Of a stretch of 58,196 nucleotides of DNA, positions 31,855 to 42,021 are shown in pieces (position 1 is the first letter of the stretch; every line of letters begins with the position of its first letter). The position numbers and the translations under genes are program-made. The notes beneath the pieces were generated by a model. The model had not been told where the DNA came from. It saw only the letters and a list, made by a program, of their open reading frames with translations, and ran no database searches. This DNA is from Nonomuraea rhodomycinica. GTDB taxonomy: Bacteria > Actinomycetota > Actinomycetes > Streptosporangiales > Streptosporangiaceae. Where the stretch lies: the NCBI RefSeq assembly GCF_013363995.1, contig NZ_JABWGO010000022.1, forward strand, positions 1-58,196, given 5' to 3'.

Positions 31855-32217
31855 GTGTACGGCACTGACGGCACGGGGGACGACGAGCCCCTGTTCCGTC
31901 CGTACGCGGTGACCGGCGGCCGTTCGGAGCCGCGTTACCACCTTGCGATGGAGACGCTGATCTCGTCCATGTCCATACCGGACGACGAGATGGCCTTGCT
32001 GACTCCCGAGCAGGAGGCCATCATGCAGCTCTGCCGAACGTTCCGGTCGGTCGCCGAGATCTCGGCCCTCCTCCGGGTCCCGCTGGGCGTGGCGAGGGTG
32101 CTCGTGGCGGACATGTCCGATGAAGGGCTTGTCCGCCTGCACCAGCCGCGCCTCAGCCAGGGACAGCCAGACCTCAACATGCTCGAAAGGGTGCTCAGTG
32201 GACTTCGCAGGCTCTAG
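31855..32217 (+). CDS. cvnC: DUF742 protein of conservon 1 (CvnC)
   Basis: 120-residue DUF742 protein: the N-terminal PYAVTGGRSEPRYHLAMETL is the family signature, and a winged-helix-like second half follows (CRTFRSVAEISALLRVPLGV, ARVLVADMSDEGLVRLHQPR). The C-terminus NMLERVLSGLRRL overlaps the start of cvnD by 20 bp in another frame. The start is GTG at 31855. Probably an adaptor within the membrane-associated Cvn complex; the winged-helix character leaves DNA binding possible. Confidence 0.94.
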   Translation: MYGTDGTGDDEPLFRPYAVTGGRSEPRYHLAMETLISSMSIPDDEMALLTPEQEAIMQLCRTFRSVAEISALLRVPLGVARVLVADMSDEGLVRLHQPRLSQGQPDLNMLERVLSGLRRL

Positions 32218-32776
32218 CCCGGGCCTCACGTCGACGAAGATCGTCGTCGCGGGCGGGTTCGGCGTCGGCAAGACGACGTTCGTGGGGGCGGTGTCAGAGA
32301 TCCTTCCGCTGACCACGGAAGCGGTGATGACCGACGCGTCCGCGGGCATCGACGACCTCGGCATGACGCCCAACAAGCAGACGACGACCGTGGCCATGGA
32401 CTTCGGCCGCCTGTCGCTCGACCGCGACCTGATCCTGTACCTGTTCGGCACCCCCGGACAGCACCGGTTCTGGTTCATGTGGGACGACCTCGTGCGGGGC
32501 GCCATCGGCGCCGTCGTGCTCCTCGACACGCGCCGGCTGGCCGACAGCTTCCCGGCCATCGACTACTTCGAGGAGGCGAAGCTGCCGTTCGTCGTCGGCG
32601 TCAACGGCTGGGACGGGCAGTTCCTCCACTCGGAGGAGGAGGTGCGCGAGGCGCTGGCGCTGCCGGCGCACGTGCCGATCGTCCGCACGGACGCGCGCAA
32701 CCGCGAGTCGGTGAAGGCGACGCTGATCTCGCTGGTCGAGCACGTCGTACGGCTCCGCGCCGCGCCGGTCTCCTGA
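32198..32776 (+). CDS. cvnD: Small GTPase-like protein of conservon 1 (CvnD)
   Basis: 192-residue Ras/MglA-like nucleotide-binding protein. The P-loop is GGFGVGKTTF, the switch region TPNKQTTTVAMDFGRLSL, the DxxG equivalent FGTPGQHRFWFMWDD, and the base-specificity motif NGWDGQF instead of NKxD. The GTG at 32198 lies inside the end of cvnC (20-bp overlap, AAAGG upstream), so translation is coupled. The first ~145 residues are almost identical to the conservon 2 protein, while the C-terminus diverges. It would act as the G-protein output of the Cvn complex at the membrane. Confidence 0.95.
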   Translation: MDFAGSSPGLTSTKIVVAGGFGVGKTTFVGAVSEILPLTTEAVMTDASAGIDDLGMTPNKQTTTVAMDFGRLSLDRDLILYLFGTPGQHRFWFMWDDLVRGAIGAVVLLDTRRLADSFPAIDYFEEAKLPFVVGVNGWDGQFLHSEEEVREALALPAHVPIVRTDARNRESVKATLISLVEHVVRLRAAPVS

Positions 32777-33074
32777 GCGCGGCCCGGGACCGCGTACCGG
32801 ATCGGGTCTCCTGACCCGGTCGCCCGGCGGAGCCCCGTGACCCCTGGCTCCGGGTCCGGGCGGGTGACGCGGGCTCGTGGTCAGGCTCGTGACCCGGGCT
32901 CCTGGTGCGGGCTCGTGACGCGGCAAACCACCCTTCACCTCCATTGCCCCGATATTTCCCGCCGTTCCGCGACATTTCGGGAAATGGGAGGTGGGGCGGT
33001 CGCGATCGCCACTACGCTGCTAGGCCCTGTCGGACGAGGAGCCCGGAAGGGCTCCGATGGGGGGAGTGGACCGC
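32777..33074. other. Intergenic region after conservon 1
   Basis: No gene seen. CGGGTC-TCCT-GACCCG (32803-32818) is a hairpin that may terminate conservon 1. Imperfect repeats of CGGGCTCGTG-type sequence fill 32860-32920. ATTTCCCG (32954-32961) with CGGGAAAT (32978-32985) and the nested dyad CATTTC-GG-GAAATG (32973-32986) could be operators for the next gene. Confidence 0.5.
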
Positions 33075-33845
33075 ATGGTGTGGATCGCGCTCGCCGTGTC
33101 GGCCGTCGCCGTGGCCGCCGCAGTCGCGTGGTGGCTGCGCCGCGACCGGCCCGCCGCGGAAAGGGCCGCCGAAGGCCCGCAGAAGGCGCCTGAGCACACG
33201 TGGGGCCCGGTCCTCGGCCCGGAGGCCGGGATCGCGTTCACGGAGGGCCTGCGGGCCTTCCACGACGAGGGCGACGCCGTGCTCCTGGAGCTCTCCCAGT
33301 CCGCGGTCGTCACCCCTGACCCGCCCCGCGCGATCTCCCTGCCCCTGCTGGCCGAGGGCTTCGCCGCCCGCGGCGAGGAGGCCCTGCACGACCCCGAAGG
33401 CGCGGTGCGCGAGCTCGTGGCCGAGCGCGGGGCGGTGGAGGGGCCGGGCGTGCTCCACCTGCGCGCCGCCTGGCTGGACGGGATGGTCGACGGCATGGAC
33501 CGCCGGCACTTCGCCGAGGCCGTCCAGGAGATCGTCTGCTCGCCGCCCTCGGCGGGCGTCACCGCCTGGAAGGCCGAGGAGGGGACGGGGGTGCTGCTGA
33601 TCACCGTGAAGTCCTCCGCCGGTGAGGGCGAGAACACCGTCATGATCGACCTGGCCCGGATGCTCGACCGCTACCGCGAGGCCCGCGAGGAGCGGCCGGG
33701 CGCGCCCGTCGAGGCGCTGCTGCGCACCGTCGTGTCGCACGTGGTGGTCTCCGGCGGGCCGGGGCTCACCTGGACCCGACCGCCCACCGGGGAGCAGGAC
33801 GGCATCCTCCTGTCCGCCGCGACCGCTCCGTCCGCGTTGCGTTGA
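33075..33845 (+). CDS. Hypothetical protein with an N-terminal membrane anchor
   Basis: 256 residues. VWIALAVSAVAVAAAVAWWL (~2-21) is a single membrane segment followed by RRDRP, so the bulk is probably cytoplasmic. The rest looks globular and acidic with alpha/beta character (GIAFTEGLRAFHDEGDAVLL, MIDLARMLDRYREAREERPG, VSHVVVSGGPGLTWTRPP) and no known motif. The ATG at 33075 is preferred for GGGGAG ~9 nt upstream; ATG 33057 is an alternative. It stands alone between conservon 1 and a converging TetR gene. Family not recognised. Confidence 0.72.
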   Translation: MVWIALAVSAVAVAAAVAWWLRRDRPAAERAAEGPQKAPEHTWGPVLGPEAGIAFTEGLRAFHDEGDAVLLELSQSAVVTPDPPRAISLPLLAEGFAARGEEALHDPEGAVRELVAERGAVEGPGVLHLRAAWLDGMVDGMDRRHFAEAVQEIVCSPPSAGVTAWKAEEGTGVLLITVKSSAGEGENTVMIDLARMLDRYREAREERPGAPVEALLRTVVSHVVVSGGPGLTWTRPPTGEQDGILLSAATAPSALR

Positions 33846-33936
33846 GGTCTTCTTGGGAGGGTGGGGTGGGGGAGCAGCGCGTTGTGCCGGGGGCCTCGGG
33901 AGGGGCGCGTTGGGGTGAGGCGGGCCTGGGGCGGGC

Positions 33937-34704
33937 TCAGGTGGTGGTGCGGCGGGTGATCAGGGCCTCGATGCCGTCGAGCAGGCGCTGGAGGCCGAAC
34001 TCGAAGGCGCGTTCCGCGCTGTAGGCCGTGCCCATGGCCTCGCCCGCCGCCTCGCCCACCCGGGTGGCCGTCGGGAAGCGGGTCACGTCAGCGATGCGGC
34101 TGAGGAACGGGGCGTGCGCCGCCCACCACTGCTCGTCCGTCATGCCGGTCTCGCGCTCGGCCTGCGACGCCTCCACCGCGCCCCGGGCCGTGCCGTGCAC
34201 GAACCCGGTCACCAGCGTGACGACCGCGTCCATCTCGACGTCGGTCAGGCCGATGCCGTCCACGGCGCGCAGCTCGTAGTCGTACTTGGCGGTGCCGTGG
34301 GGCCCGAGCACGGGGCGGCTGGCCGCCACCTGCGACAGCCAGGGGTGGCGCAGGTAGAGGGCCCAGTTCTCGCGGGCGACGTGCTCCAGCCGCCCCCGCC
34401 ACCCGCCGGGCACGTCCTCGGAGCGGTCCGTCTCGCCGTACACGGTGTCGAGCATGACGTCGAACAGCTCGGGCTTGCCCGGCACGTACGTGTAGAGCGA
34501 CATCGTGCCGACGCCGAGCCGCTCGGCCACGCGGCGCATGGACAGCGCCTGGAGCCCCTCGGCGTCGGCCACCTCGATGGCGGCGCGCACGATGCGGTCC
34601 ACGCTCAGGTCGGGCTTGCCCTTGCGGCTGGCCCGCTCGCTGGTGCGCCAGAGCAGCGCGAGGCTGCGGGCGGGGTCGCCCTTGCCGAAGTACTCGGTCG
34701 TCAC
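33937..34704 (-). CDS. TetR-family transcriptional regulator (TetR_C_1-like)
   Basis: 255 residues with a TetR helix-turn-helix (DRIVRAAIEVADAEGLQALS, MRRVAERLGVGTMSLYTYVP) and a long C-terminal helical ligand domain of the tetracycline-repressor C-terminal type (RHPWLSQVAASRPVLGPHG, DEQWWAAHAPFLSRIAD). The GTG start is at 34704. A perfect palindrome lies 5-22 bp upstream of this start, immediately downstream of the SIS gene, suggesting autoregulation. It may be read with the SIS and kinase genes, but its own promoter is more likely. Confidence 0.9.
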   Translation of the reverse strand: MTTEYFGKGDPARSLALLWRTSERASRKGKPDLSVDRIVRAAIEVADAEGLQALSMRRVAERLGVGTMSLYTYVPGKPELFDVMLDTVYGETDRSEDVPGGWRGRLEHVARENWALYLRHPWLSQVAASRPVLGPHGTAKYDYELRAVDGIGLTDVEMDAVVTLVTGFVHGTARGAVEASQAERETGMTDEQWWAAHAPFLSRIADVTRFPTATRVGEAAGEAMGTAYSAERAFEFGLQRLLDGIEALITRRTTT

Positions 34705-34708
34705 CCTT

Positions 34709-34726
34709 CGTACGGTACACCGTACG
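34709..34726. promoter_or_regulatory. Candidate TetR operator
   Basis: CGTACGGT-AC-ACCGTACG, a perfect 8-bp dyad with a 2-bp spacer directly upstream of the TetR gene start at 34704; probable autoregulatory site. Confidence 0.7.
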
Positions 34727-34738
34727 GTCGGGCGGCCG

Positions 34739-35698
34739 TCAGGCGGCGGCCCACCAGTGGGCGGCGACCAGCTCGGCCACCAGTGTCTCCGTCAGCAGCG
34801 CCACCTCGGGGTCGTCGTCGTGCCGGTAGCGGACGGACGCCGCGGCCCCCGGCACGTCGCCGCCCACCGCGAGCACCGTCGAGCCGCGCTGCCGCACCCA
34901 GTCCATGGCCTGCTCGTCGTAGCGGGACCCGGGGAACAGCAGCGCGCGGTAGTCGAGCGTCTTGGTGAGGTACACGTCCACGTGCGCCCAGTCGCCCGTC
35001 TCGCAGGCGTCGGCCTGCCGGCGCGGGCCCTCGCGGACCATGAGCGCCGACTGCTCGGCCGACGACAGCCGCTCGGCCGGCGCGACGGTGTAGACGCCGT
35101 GCGGACCGTCCAGCAGCTCCAGCGCCGTGGGCAGCCACTCCTTCCTGCGCTCCAGCAGGTCGGCCGTGGCCTCGGCGGTGCGCCGGAGCAGGGCCGGCAG
35201 GTCGAGGGCCGTGCCCGTGAGCCGGGACTCCAGGGCCAGCAGGAGAGCCAGCGTGTGCTGGAAGGTGCGGCACGAGACGCCGCCGCGCTCCTCGCCGGCC
35301 CGCATCGGCACCACCAGGTCGGCGCCCTCGGTGACGGCTGATCCGGGGGCGTTGGTGAGGGCCAGGACGAACGCCTGCGTGCCGGCGTAGCGGGCGAGCG
35401 CGTCCAGGGTCTCGCGGCTGCCGCCGGTGGCCGAGATGGGGACGACGAGCGTGCCGGGGTTCGCGGGGTACGTGGCGGCGGTGGAGGCGTAGTCGGCGTA
35501 GGCGTCGATCCCCGCGGCGCGCAGCCGGAGGGCGGCCACGCCGGCCGCGTACCGGGAGCTGCCCATGCCGAGGAACAGCACCCGCTCGACGCCCGGGGGC
35601 AGCCCCTCGAACGGGTCGGCGGCGGCCGGGTCGGCGGCCAGCGCCTCCAGGGCGTCGGGCTTGGCCTCCAGGTCGGCCAGGAACAGCTCGGGGTTCAA
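34739..35698 (-). CDS. SIS-domain sugar isomerase/deaminase-like protein
   Basis: 319 residues with two SIS (sugar isomerase) domains like the isomerase half of GlmS or AgaS-type deaminases. The first has FLGMGSSRYAAGVAALRLRA (~43-62) and VVPISATGGSRETLDALARY; the second has PAERLSSAEQSALMVREGPR and TKTLDYRALLFPGSRYDEQA. No glutaminase domain is present, so it probably acts as an aminosugar-phosphate isomerase/deaminase. Start TTG at 35698 with GGAGA just upstream. Directly downstream of a glucosamine-kinase-like gene, so the pair could turn glucosamine into its 6-phosphate and then fructose 6-phosphate plus ammonia (inference). Confidence 0.85.
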   Translation of the reverse strand: MNPELFLADLEAKPDALEALAADPAAADPFEGLPPGVERVLFLGMGSSRYAAGVAALRLRAAGIDAYADYASTAATYPANPGTLVVPISATGGSRETLDALARYAGTQAFVLALTNAPGSAVTEGADLVVPMRAGEERGGVSCRTFQHTLALLLALESRLTGTALDLPALLRRTAEATADLLERRKEWLPTALELLDGPHGVYTVAPAERLSSAEQSALMVREGPRRQADACETGDWAHVDVYLTKTLDYRALLFPGSRYDEQAMDWVRQRGSTVLAVGGDVPGAAASVRYRHDDDPEVALLTETLVAELVAAHWWAAA

Positions 35699-35735
35699 CG
35701 GATCTCCAGGTGGTGCTCGGCGCCGCGCGGTGGGC

Positions 35736-35783
35736 GCGGCGGTGTTCGGTGCCGAGGGAGCGGCGGTGTTCGGTGCTGACGGA
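35736..35783. repeat. Two 24-bp tandem repeats downstream of the kinase gene
   Basis: Units 35736-35759 and 35760-35783 (GCGGCGGTGTTCGGTGC core) differ at three positions and lie just beyond the stop of the kinase gene, like the 24-bp array at 8287-8382 but unrelated in sequence. Confidence 0.75.
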
Positions 35784-35834
35784 AGTGAGGAGCGGGCACG
35801 GCGGCGGCCGGGCGGGTGCCCGGACCCGCCTGGG

Positions 35835-37046
35835 TCAGGGGTACCAGGTGCGCAGGACTCCCATGGGGGCGTAGCGCCATCGGGGCAGGTGGCGGGCCGC
35901 GTACACGAGCTCCCGGCACTCCTGCTCGACCTCGAACGGCCGCAGCAGCGCCTCGTCCAGCAGCTCGGGCCGGCCGCGCTCGGCCAGGCGGCGGCGGTAG
36001 GCGGACAGCATGGCCGCGCGCGTCTCGCCGGCCCAGCGGGCGGCGTGCTCGGGCGGCGTGCCGCGCCTCTTGACGGCCACCTGGGCGACGTGTTCGAGGC
36101 TCGTGGCGAGCTGGGCGACGTCCCGGGCGGCCGGCTGGTACGGCTCGGCGCCCGTCACGGTCGGGTTGCCGTCGAAGTCGATCACGGCGTAGCCGTCGCG
36201 CCACCGCAGGAGCTGGCCCACGTGCAGGTCGCCGTGGATCCGGATCAGGGGCGTGGGTCCGAGGGGCCGGTGCAGGGGCTCCAGCTCCCGGCGGAGGGCG
36301 GCCTCCCGGGTCGCCAGCCACGCGCCGTCCTCCCCGCCGGTCAGCGCCAGGGCCTCCCGCAGCGCGTGCTCGGCCCGCGTCCCGTACCCGGGGGAGGGCG
36401 CGGGCGGGCCGGCCGCGGTGCCGGGCGCGGCGCTGGACGGGCCGGCCGCGGTGCCGGGGGCGGCGGTGGGCGGGCGGAAGGTGGACAGGGCCAGGTGCAG
36501 GTCGGCGGTCAGGCGGCCGAGGTCCCGCGCGAACGACGTGCGCCCGGTCTCGGCCTCGTCCACGCACCACTCCCACCCGTCGCGCGCCTCCGGCAGGTAC
36601 CCCGTCACGAGTGCCAGCAGCACCTCCCGCTCCCCTGAAGCGCCGTCAGCACCCGACTTTTCGCGCAAAGTCAGGGCGGCGTACGGCGGCGCCATCTCCT
36701 GGAAACCGCTCGCGGCCAGGTGCGCGAGGACGTCAGGGGCCGGATGGGGCAGCGGCGCCGGGGGTGTCAGCCACTTGACGACGACCCGATCACTCACCAC
36801 CACCGAATAGTTTGTCTGATCGACGTGCTCTCCGAAGTCGCGTTCAGCCGGGACCCCGGTGTCGGCGGCGGCTTCGCCGTGCGAGAGGCTGGGCAGCGGG
36901 CCGAGCCGGCGCACGGCGAAGGGTGCGGGCACGTCGTCCGCCAACGACGCGACGAGCGCAGCTGTGAGGCCGCGGTCCCGCTGTGTGAGGGGATTCTCAC
37001 CGACGGAGATCAACCGGTCCCATATTGAATCGGGATTCAACAGCAT
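35835..37046 (-). CDS. Maltokinase/glucosamine-kinase-like sugar kinase
   Basis: 403-residue phosphotransferase of the aminoglycoside-kinase-like fold that includes actinobacterial maltokinase and glucosamine kinase. An N-terminal cap region with DQTNYSVVVSDRVVVKWL (nucleotide-binding lysine) is followed by LIRIHGDLHVGQLLRW (catalytic Asp ~272) and YAVIDFDGNPTV (metal-binding Asp ~289). The DFDGNP wording, rather than the maltokinase-like DFEGEP, and the adjacent SIS gene favour a glucosamine-type substrate. The ATG at 37046 has GGAAG 7-8 nt upstream. A Pro/Ala-rich insertion with two 11-residue repeats (AAPGTAAGP) interrupts the middle. Divergent from the ABC importer genes. Confidence 0.82.
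   Translation of the reverse strand: MLLNPDSIWDRLISVGENPLTQRDRGLTAALVASLADDVPAPFAVRRLGPLPSLSHGEAAADTGVPAERDFGEHVDQTNYSVVVSDRVVVKWLTPPAPLPHPAPDVLAHLAASGFQEMAPPYAALTLREKSGADGASGEREVLLALVTGYLPEARDGWEWCVDEAETGRTSFARDLGRLTADLHLALSTFRPPTAAPGTAAGPSSAAPGTAAGPPAPSPGYGTRAEHALREALALTGGEDGAWLATREAALRRELEPLHRPLGPTPLIRIHGDLHVGQLLRWRDGYAVIDFDGNPTVTGAEPYQPAARDVAQLATSLEHVAQVAVKRRGTPPEHAARWAGETRAAMLSAYRRRLAERGRPELLDEALLRPFEVEQECRELVYAARHLPRWRYAPMGVLRTWYP
36406..36471 (-). repeat. Two in-frame 33-bp repeats inside the sugar kinase gene
   Basis: Units 36406-36438 and 36439-36471 encode repeated AAPGTAAGP-type linker sequence between FRPP and GYGTRAEHALREA, probably a surface loop. Confidence 0.75.
37025..37040. 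promoter_or_regulatory. Palindrome at the start of the sugar kinase gene
   Basis: TTGAATC-GG-GATTCAA, a perfect 7-bp dyad covering codons 3 to 7 of the kinase gene and 141 bp upstream of the divergent importer gene. It could be an operator for either direction, or indicate that the true kinase start is further downstream. Confidence 0.45.
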
Positions 37047-37180
37047 GACCAAACTTCCAGGTGGCAATGTCCTGAAAAGTCTTGCTCATGTTGATTTCTG
37101 CTGCAACACTCCTGCTCTGGTCTGCCGTGTCCGTTGGTCGCGCGACCCCTCGTCCCTTGTCATCAGAAGGAGTAGCGGCC

Positions 37181-38299
37181 TTGTCCCGATTCCGGTTCAC
37201 CCGTCGTCTTCCGGCCGTGGTAGCCGTGGCCGGCCTCGCGCTCGCCGTGGCGGCGTGCGGTGGTGAGTCGTCGAGCGCGGGTTCGGCTCCCAAAGCCGAG
37301 GCCGACCAGCTCAACCCCAACGCGGACCTGACCAAGCAGTCGATCAGCGTCACGGTGTGGGACGGGTACACGCCGAAGGAGCTGCCCGAGAAGGTCAAGG
37401 CCAAGCTCAAGGTCCAGGACCTGAAGATCGCCCTGCACGCCACCAACGAGGAGGCGATGACCAAGCTCACCGCCGGCGGCGACAGCGGCATCGACGTGGC
37501 GTTCGTGTCGGGCCAGTACGCCCAGGCGCTCAACGAGCAGGGCCTGCTGGAGCCGATCCACCCCGAGCTGATCCCCAACCTGTCGAACCTCTACCCCGAG
37601 GCCACCCAGCTCTCCTACGACAAGGGCAACAAGTACTCCGTGCCCTACACCTGGGGCACCACCGGCATCTGCTACCGCAGCGACCTGGTGAAGGCCGAGC
37701 CGAAGAGCTGGAACGACATCCTCAACCCGCCGTCCTGGGCCGACAAGAAGGTCACCATGATGACCACCGAGCGCTGGCTGGCCCTGCCCGCCCTCAAGGC
37801 GCTCGGCTACTCGGTCAACACCGACAAGGACGACGAGATCGCCAAGGCCAAGGAGCTGCTGCTCAAGGCCAAGCCGCACCTGCTCGGGTACGACGACACC
37901 ACCTTCGGCGACAAGCTGACGAGCGGCGAGGCCATCATGGTCGAGGCGTGGGACGGCTGGTGCCCGACGACCAACGACAAGCAGAACATCAAGTTCGTCG
38001 TGCCGAAGGAGGGCAGCGACCTCTGGGTGGACACCATGGTGATCATGAAGTCCTCCAAGAACAAGGAGGCCGCGCACGCCTTCATCAACTACATCCTCGA
38101 CCCCGAGATCCACAGCTGGGCGGCCGAGAACATCAACTACAAGGTGCCCAACAAGGCGGCCATGGAGCGGGTGAACCCGCCCAAGGGCTCGCTGCTCGGC
38201 ATCAAGCCCGCGGAGCTGCTCAACGGCGAGTCGATCATCGACCTGGGCCAGGCGTCGACCAAGTACACGCGCCTGTCGACCGAGGTCGCGGCGCAGTGA
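37181..38299 (+). CDS. ABC importer substrate-binding lipoprotein (spermidine/putrescine type)
   Basis: 372-residue PotD-like binding lipoprotein. The signal peptide ends in the lipobox VAACGG (about Cys22), followed by a low-complexity linker and the family core (ISVTVWDGYTPKELPEKVKA, VPYTWGTTGICYRSDLVKAE, SWNDILNPPSWADKKVTMM, AHAFINYILDPEIHSWAAEN). The start is TTG 37181 because AAGGAG lies 8 nt upstream. It is followed by two permeases and an ATPase in one operon. PotD-like proteins also bind other amines, so the substrate is uncertain; the divergent sugar-kinase and SIS genes raise the possibility of an amino-sugar-containing compound. Confidence 0.92.
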   Translation: MSRFRFTRRLPAVVAVAGLALAVAACGGESSSAGSAPKAEADQLNPNADLTKQSISVTVWDGYTPKELPEKVKAKLKVQDLKIALHATNEEAMTKLTAGGDSGIDVAFVSGQYAQALNEQGLLEPIHPELIPNLSNLYPEATQLSYDKGNKYSVPYTWGTTGICYRSDLVKAEPKSWNDILNPPSWADKKVTMMTTERWLALPALKALGYSVNTDKDDEIAKAKELLLKAKPHLLGYDDTTFGDKLTSGEAIMVEAWDGWCPTTNDKQNIKFVVPKEGSDLWVDTMVIMKSSKNKEAAHAFINYILDPEIHSWAAENINYKVPNKAAMERVNPPKGSLLGIKPAELLNGESIIDLGQASTKYTRLSTEVAAQ

Positions 38300-38303
38300 C
38301 GTT

Positions 38304-39173
38304 GTGATGTCCCCGGCTAGGACCCGGCCGGCGACCGCCCTGCGGGTGCGGCGCCGGCTGGGCGCGTTCGTCTTCCTGACCCCCGGCCTCGCCTATCTCG
38401 TCGTGCTGCTGCTGGTGCCGCTGGCGCTGGTGCTGAGCTACGTGTTCTTCCAGCGCGGCCGCTTCGGCGGGGTCGTCTACGAGTACACCACCGAGAACTT
38501 CTCCCGCCTGATGGACCCGCTCTACCTGCGGGTGCTCGGCGAGTCCCTGCAGATCGCGGCCCTGACCACGGTGATCGCGCTCGCGCTCGGCTATCCCACG
38601 GCGTACCTGATCGCCCGGCTGCCGCGGAAGTGGAAGACGGTCGCGCTCGTCGCGATCGTGCTCCCGTTCTGGACGAACTTCATCATCCGCATGTACGCCT
38701 GGATCATCCTGCTCAACGGTCCGGGCCTGATCAACTCCGCGCTGAAGAGCCTCGGCCTCGGCCCGTTCGACCTGCTCTACAACCAGGGCGCCATCGTCAC
38801 CGGGCTGGTCTACTCGTACCTGCCGCTGATGGTGCTGCCGCTCTACGCGGCCATCGAGAAGCTCGACCCGCAGCTGCGCGAGGCGTCGGCGAACCTCGGC
38901 GCGTCCGGGTTCACCACCTTCCGCAAGGTCACGCTGCCGCTGACCGTGCCCGGGGTGCTGACCGGCTGCCTGTTCGTGTTCGTGCCGAGCTTCGGCAACT
39001 TCGTCATCCCGGAGATGCTGGGCGGCGGCAAGTCCGTCATGGTGGGCAACCTGATCCGCACGGAGTTCCTCAAGGCCCGCGACTGGCCGTTCGGCTCCGC
39101 GCTGGCGCTCGCGCTCGTCGCCGTGCTGGTCGTGCTGCTCCTGGCGCAGGCATGGGCGGCCCGCCGTGCGTAG
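38304..39173 (+). CDS. ABC importer permease (PotB-like)
   Basis: 289-residue inner-membrane permease with about six helices. It starts FVFLTPGLAYLVVLLLVPLA and carries the coupling motif of the binding-protein-dependent family, EASANLGASGFTTFRKVTLP, near the C-terminus. The start is GTG 38304 or ATG 38307, five to eight bases after the binding-protein stop. It overlaps the next permease gene by 8 bp. Confidence 0.94.
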   Translation: MMSPARTRPATALRVRRRLGAFVFLTPGLAYLVVLLLVPLALVLSYVFFQRGRFGGVVYEYTTENFSRLMDPLYLRVLGESLQIAALTTVIALALGYPTAYLIARLPRKWKTVALVAIVLPFWTNFIIRMYAWIILLNGPGLINSALKSLGLGPFDLLYNQGAIVTGLVYSYLPLMVLPLYAAIEKLDPQLREASANLGASGFTTFRKVTLPLTVPGVLTGCLFVFVPSFGNFVIPEMLGGGKSVMVGNLIRTEFLKARDWPFGSALALALVAVLVVLLLAQAWAARRA

Positions 39174-39931
39174 GTCGAGGCTGCTGTACGTCCCGTTCTG
39201 GGTGACGATCGTCTTCCTGTACGCGCCGATCGCCGTGGTCGTCGCGATGTCGTTCAACTCCGGCAAGTCGGCCTACACCTACGAGGGCTTCAGCCTGAAG
39301 TGGTACGGCGTGCTGGCCCAGGACCAGCGGGTGCTGGACGGCCTGCTGAACACGCTGATCGTGGCGGCGGGCTCGACCGTGATCGCCACGGTGCTCGGCA
39401 CGCTGCTGGCCGTCGGCCTGGCCCGGCACACCCGCTCGCGCGCGCTCGACGCGATCGCGCTGATGCCGGCGGTGCTGCCCGACCTCGTGCTCGCGATCGG
39501 CCTGCTGCTGTTCTACGGTCTGATTCAACTCACGCTGGGCCTGTACTCGGTGATCCTCGCGCACGGCGTGTTCGCGATGGCGTTCGTGGCGGCCGTGGTC
39601 CGCACGCGGCTGGCGAACACCGACACGTCGCTGGAGGAGGCCTCGCGCGACCTCGGCGCGGGACCGGTCACCACCTTCCTGAAGGTCACGCTCCCGCAGC
39701 TCGCCCCCGGCATCCTGGCGGGCGCGATGCTGGCGTTCACGCTGTCGCTCGACGAGTTCGTGATCGCCTTCTTCACGATCGGCAACCTCCAGCAGACGCT
39801 GCCGATCGTCATCTACTCGATGATCCGGTTCGGGGTGACCCCCGAGATCAACGCGCTCGGCGCGATCCTCCTGCTGGTGAGCTTCACCGCGGTGATCGCG
39901 GGCCAGCGCATGACCAAGATCGGCGAAGCAC

Positions 39932-39945
<14 letters not shown>
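39166..39945 (+). CDS. ABC importer permease (PotC-like)
   Basis: 259-residue second permease of the heterodimeric channel with about six helices. It begins LYVPFWVTIVFLYAPIAVVV and carries the EEASRDLGAGPVTTFLKVTL coupling motif. The GTG at 39166 overlaps the upstream permease gene, and its own end overlaps the ATPase gene by 14 bp, so the importer genes are tightly coupled. Confidence 0.94.
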
Positions 39946-41227
<1,282 letters not shown>

Positions 41228-41280
41228 TGACCGGTCCAGTGGGGAGCGACGCAGCCGGGAGCGGCCCGCACGCGCGCGGC

Positions 41281-41886
41281 TCAGGCGACGAGGTCGTTGC
41301 CCGTGGCCGTGCGCGCGTAGGACAGGATCAGCTCGGCCGCCTCGTCGGGGCCGATCACGGGGTGGCGGGCCGTGATGCGGTACCCGTAGGCGTCCTCCAG
41401 CGCCACCAGGTTGCGGGCCAGCGACAGCGAGTCGCCGCTCAGCCGGAACACGCCGAGCGCCGCGCCGGTGTCGAGGATCGACTGGTACATCGACACCTGA
41501 CGGTCGTAGAGCGAGGTGAGCAGCACCCCGTAGACGCGGTTGCGGCCGGCGGCGCCGCCGAGCTCGTTGAGCAGGCGCACGTCGGGGTCGAGCGGCCCGG
41601 TGGGCAGCCCGGAGCGGATCGTCATGACGAGCTTCCTGACCGGGTCGGTCACGGTGGCGAGCTGGCGCAGCCGCTGCTCGTAGAAGCGCTCCATGCCGGC
41701 GTGCTGGGCCTCGACCAGCAGCTCGCTCAGGTCGGGATAGTGGTAGAGCACCGCGCCCGAGGTCAGGCCCGCCTCCTCGGCGACATGGGAGAGCTGGACC
41801 CCGTCGATGCCGTGGCGGATGATGGCGCGGCGCGCCGCCTCGATCAGGTCGATGCGCCGGTCGGTGCGGCTCTTGCGCTGGGCCAT
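41281..41886 (-). CDS. TetR-family transcriptional regulator
   Basis: 201 residues. The N-terminal helix-turn-helix (RRIDLIEAARRAIIRHGIDG, AEEAGLTSGAVLYHYPDLSE) is followed by a helical C-terminal domain of the BetI-like type. The ATG at 41886 has GAGG 8 nt upstream; an in-frame GTG at 41895 overlaps that site. It converges on the importer operon and diverges from the glycosyltransferase gene, with a palindrome in between. It probably controls the glycosyltransferase-aldehyde dehydrogenase unit and perhaps the importer. Confidence 0.92.
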   Translation of the reverse strand: MAQRKSRTDRRIDLIEAARRAIIRHGIDGVQLSHVAEEAGLTSGAVLYHYPDLSELLVEAQHAGMERFYEQRLRQLATVTDPVRKLVMTIRSGLPTGPLDPDVRLLNELGGAAGRNRVYGVLLTSLYDRQVSMYQSILDTGAALGVFRLSGDSLSLARNLVALEDAYGYRITARHPVIGPDEAAELILSYARTATGNDLVA

Positions 41887-41978
41887 GCTCACCACCTCGT
41901 TCCCCCGAGCTGTTCGGCCCCCGTTCAGGAAGCCGTGACCATAGTGCCTTGAAGTTGACCTCTACGCTAGATGAGTAT

Positions 41979-41994
41979 TTGAATTCACGTTCAA
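41979..41994. promoter_or_regulatory. Candidate TetR operator before the glycosyltransferase gene
   Basis: TTGAA-TTCACG-TTCAA dyad in the divergent region. On the minus strand TTGAAC (41994-41989), a 17-bp spacer and TCTAGC could form the TetR promoter, so the dyad would overlap its -35. Confidence 0.5.
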
Positions 41995-42021
41995 CTAGTT
42001 CGCCCCCTCCGGAGTAGCGTG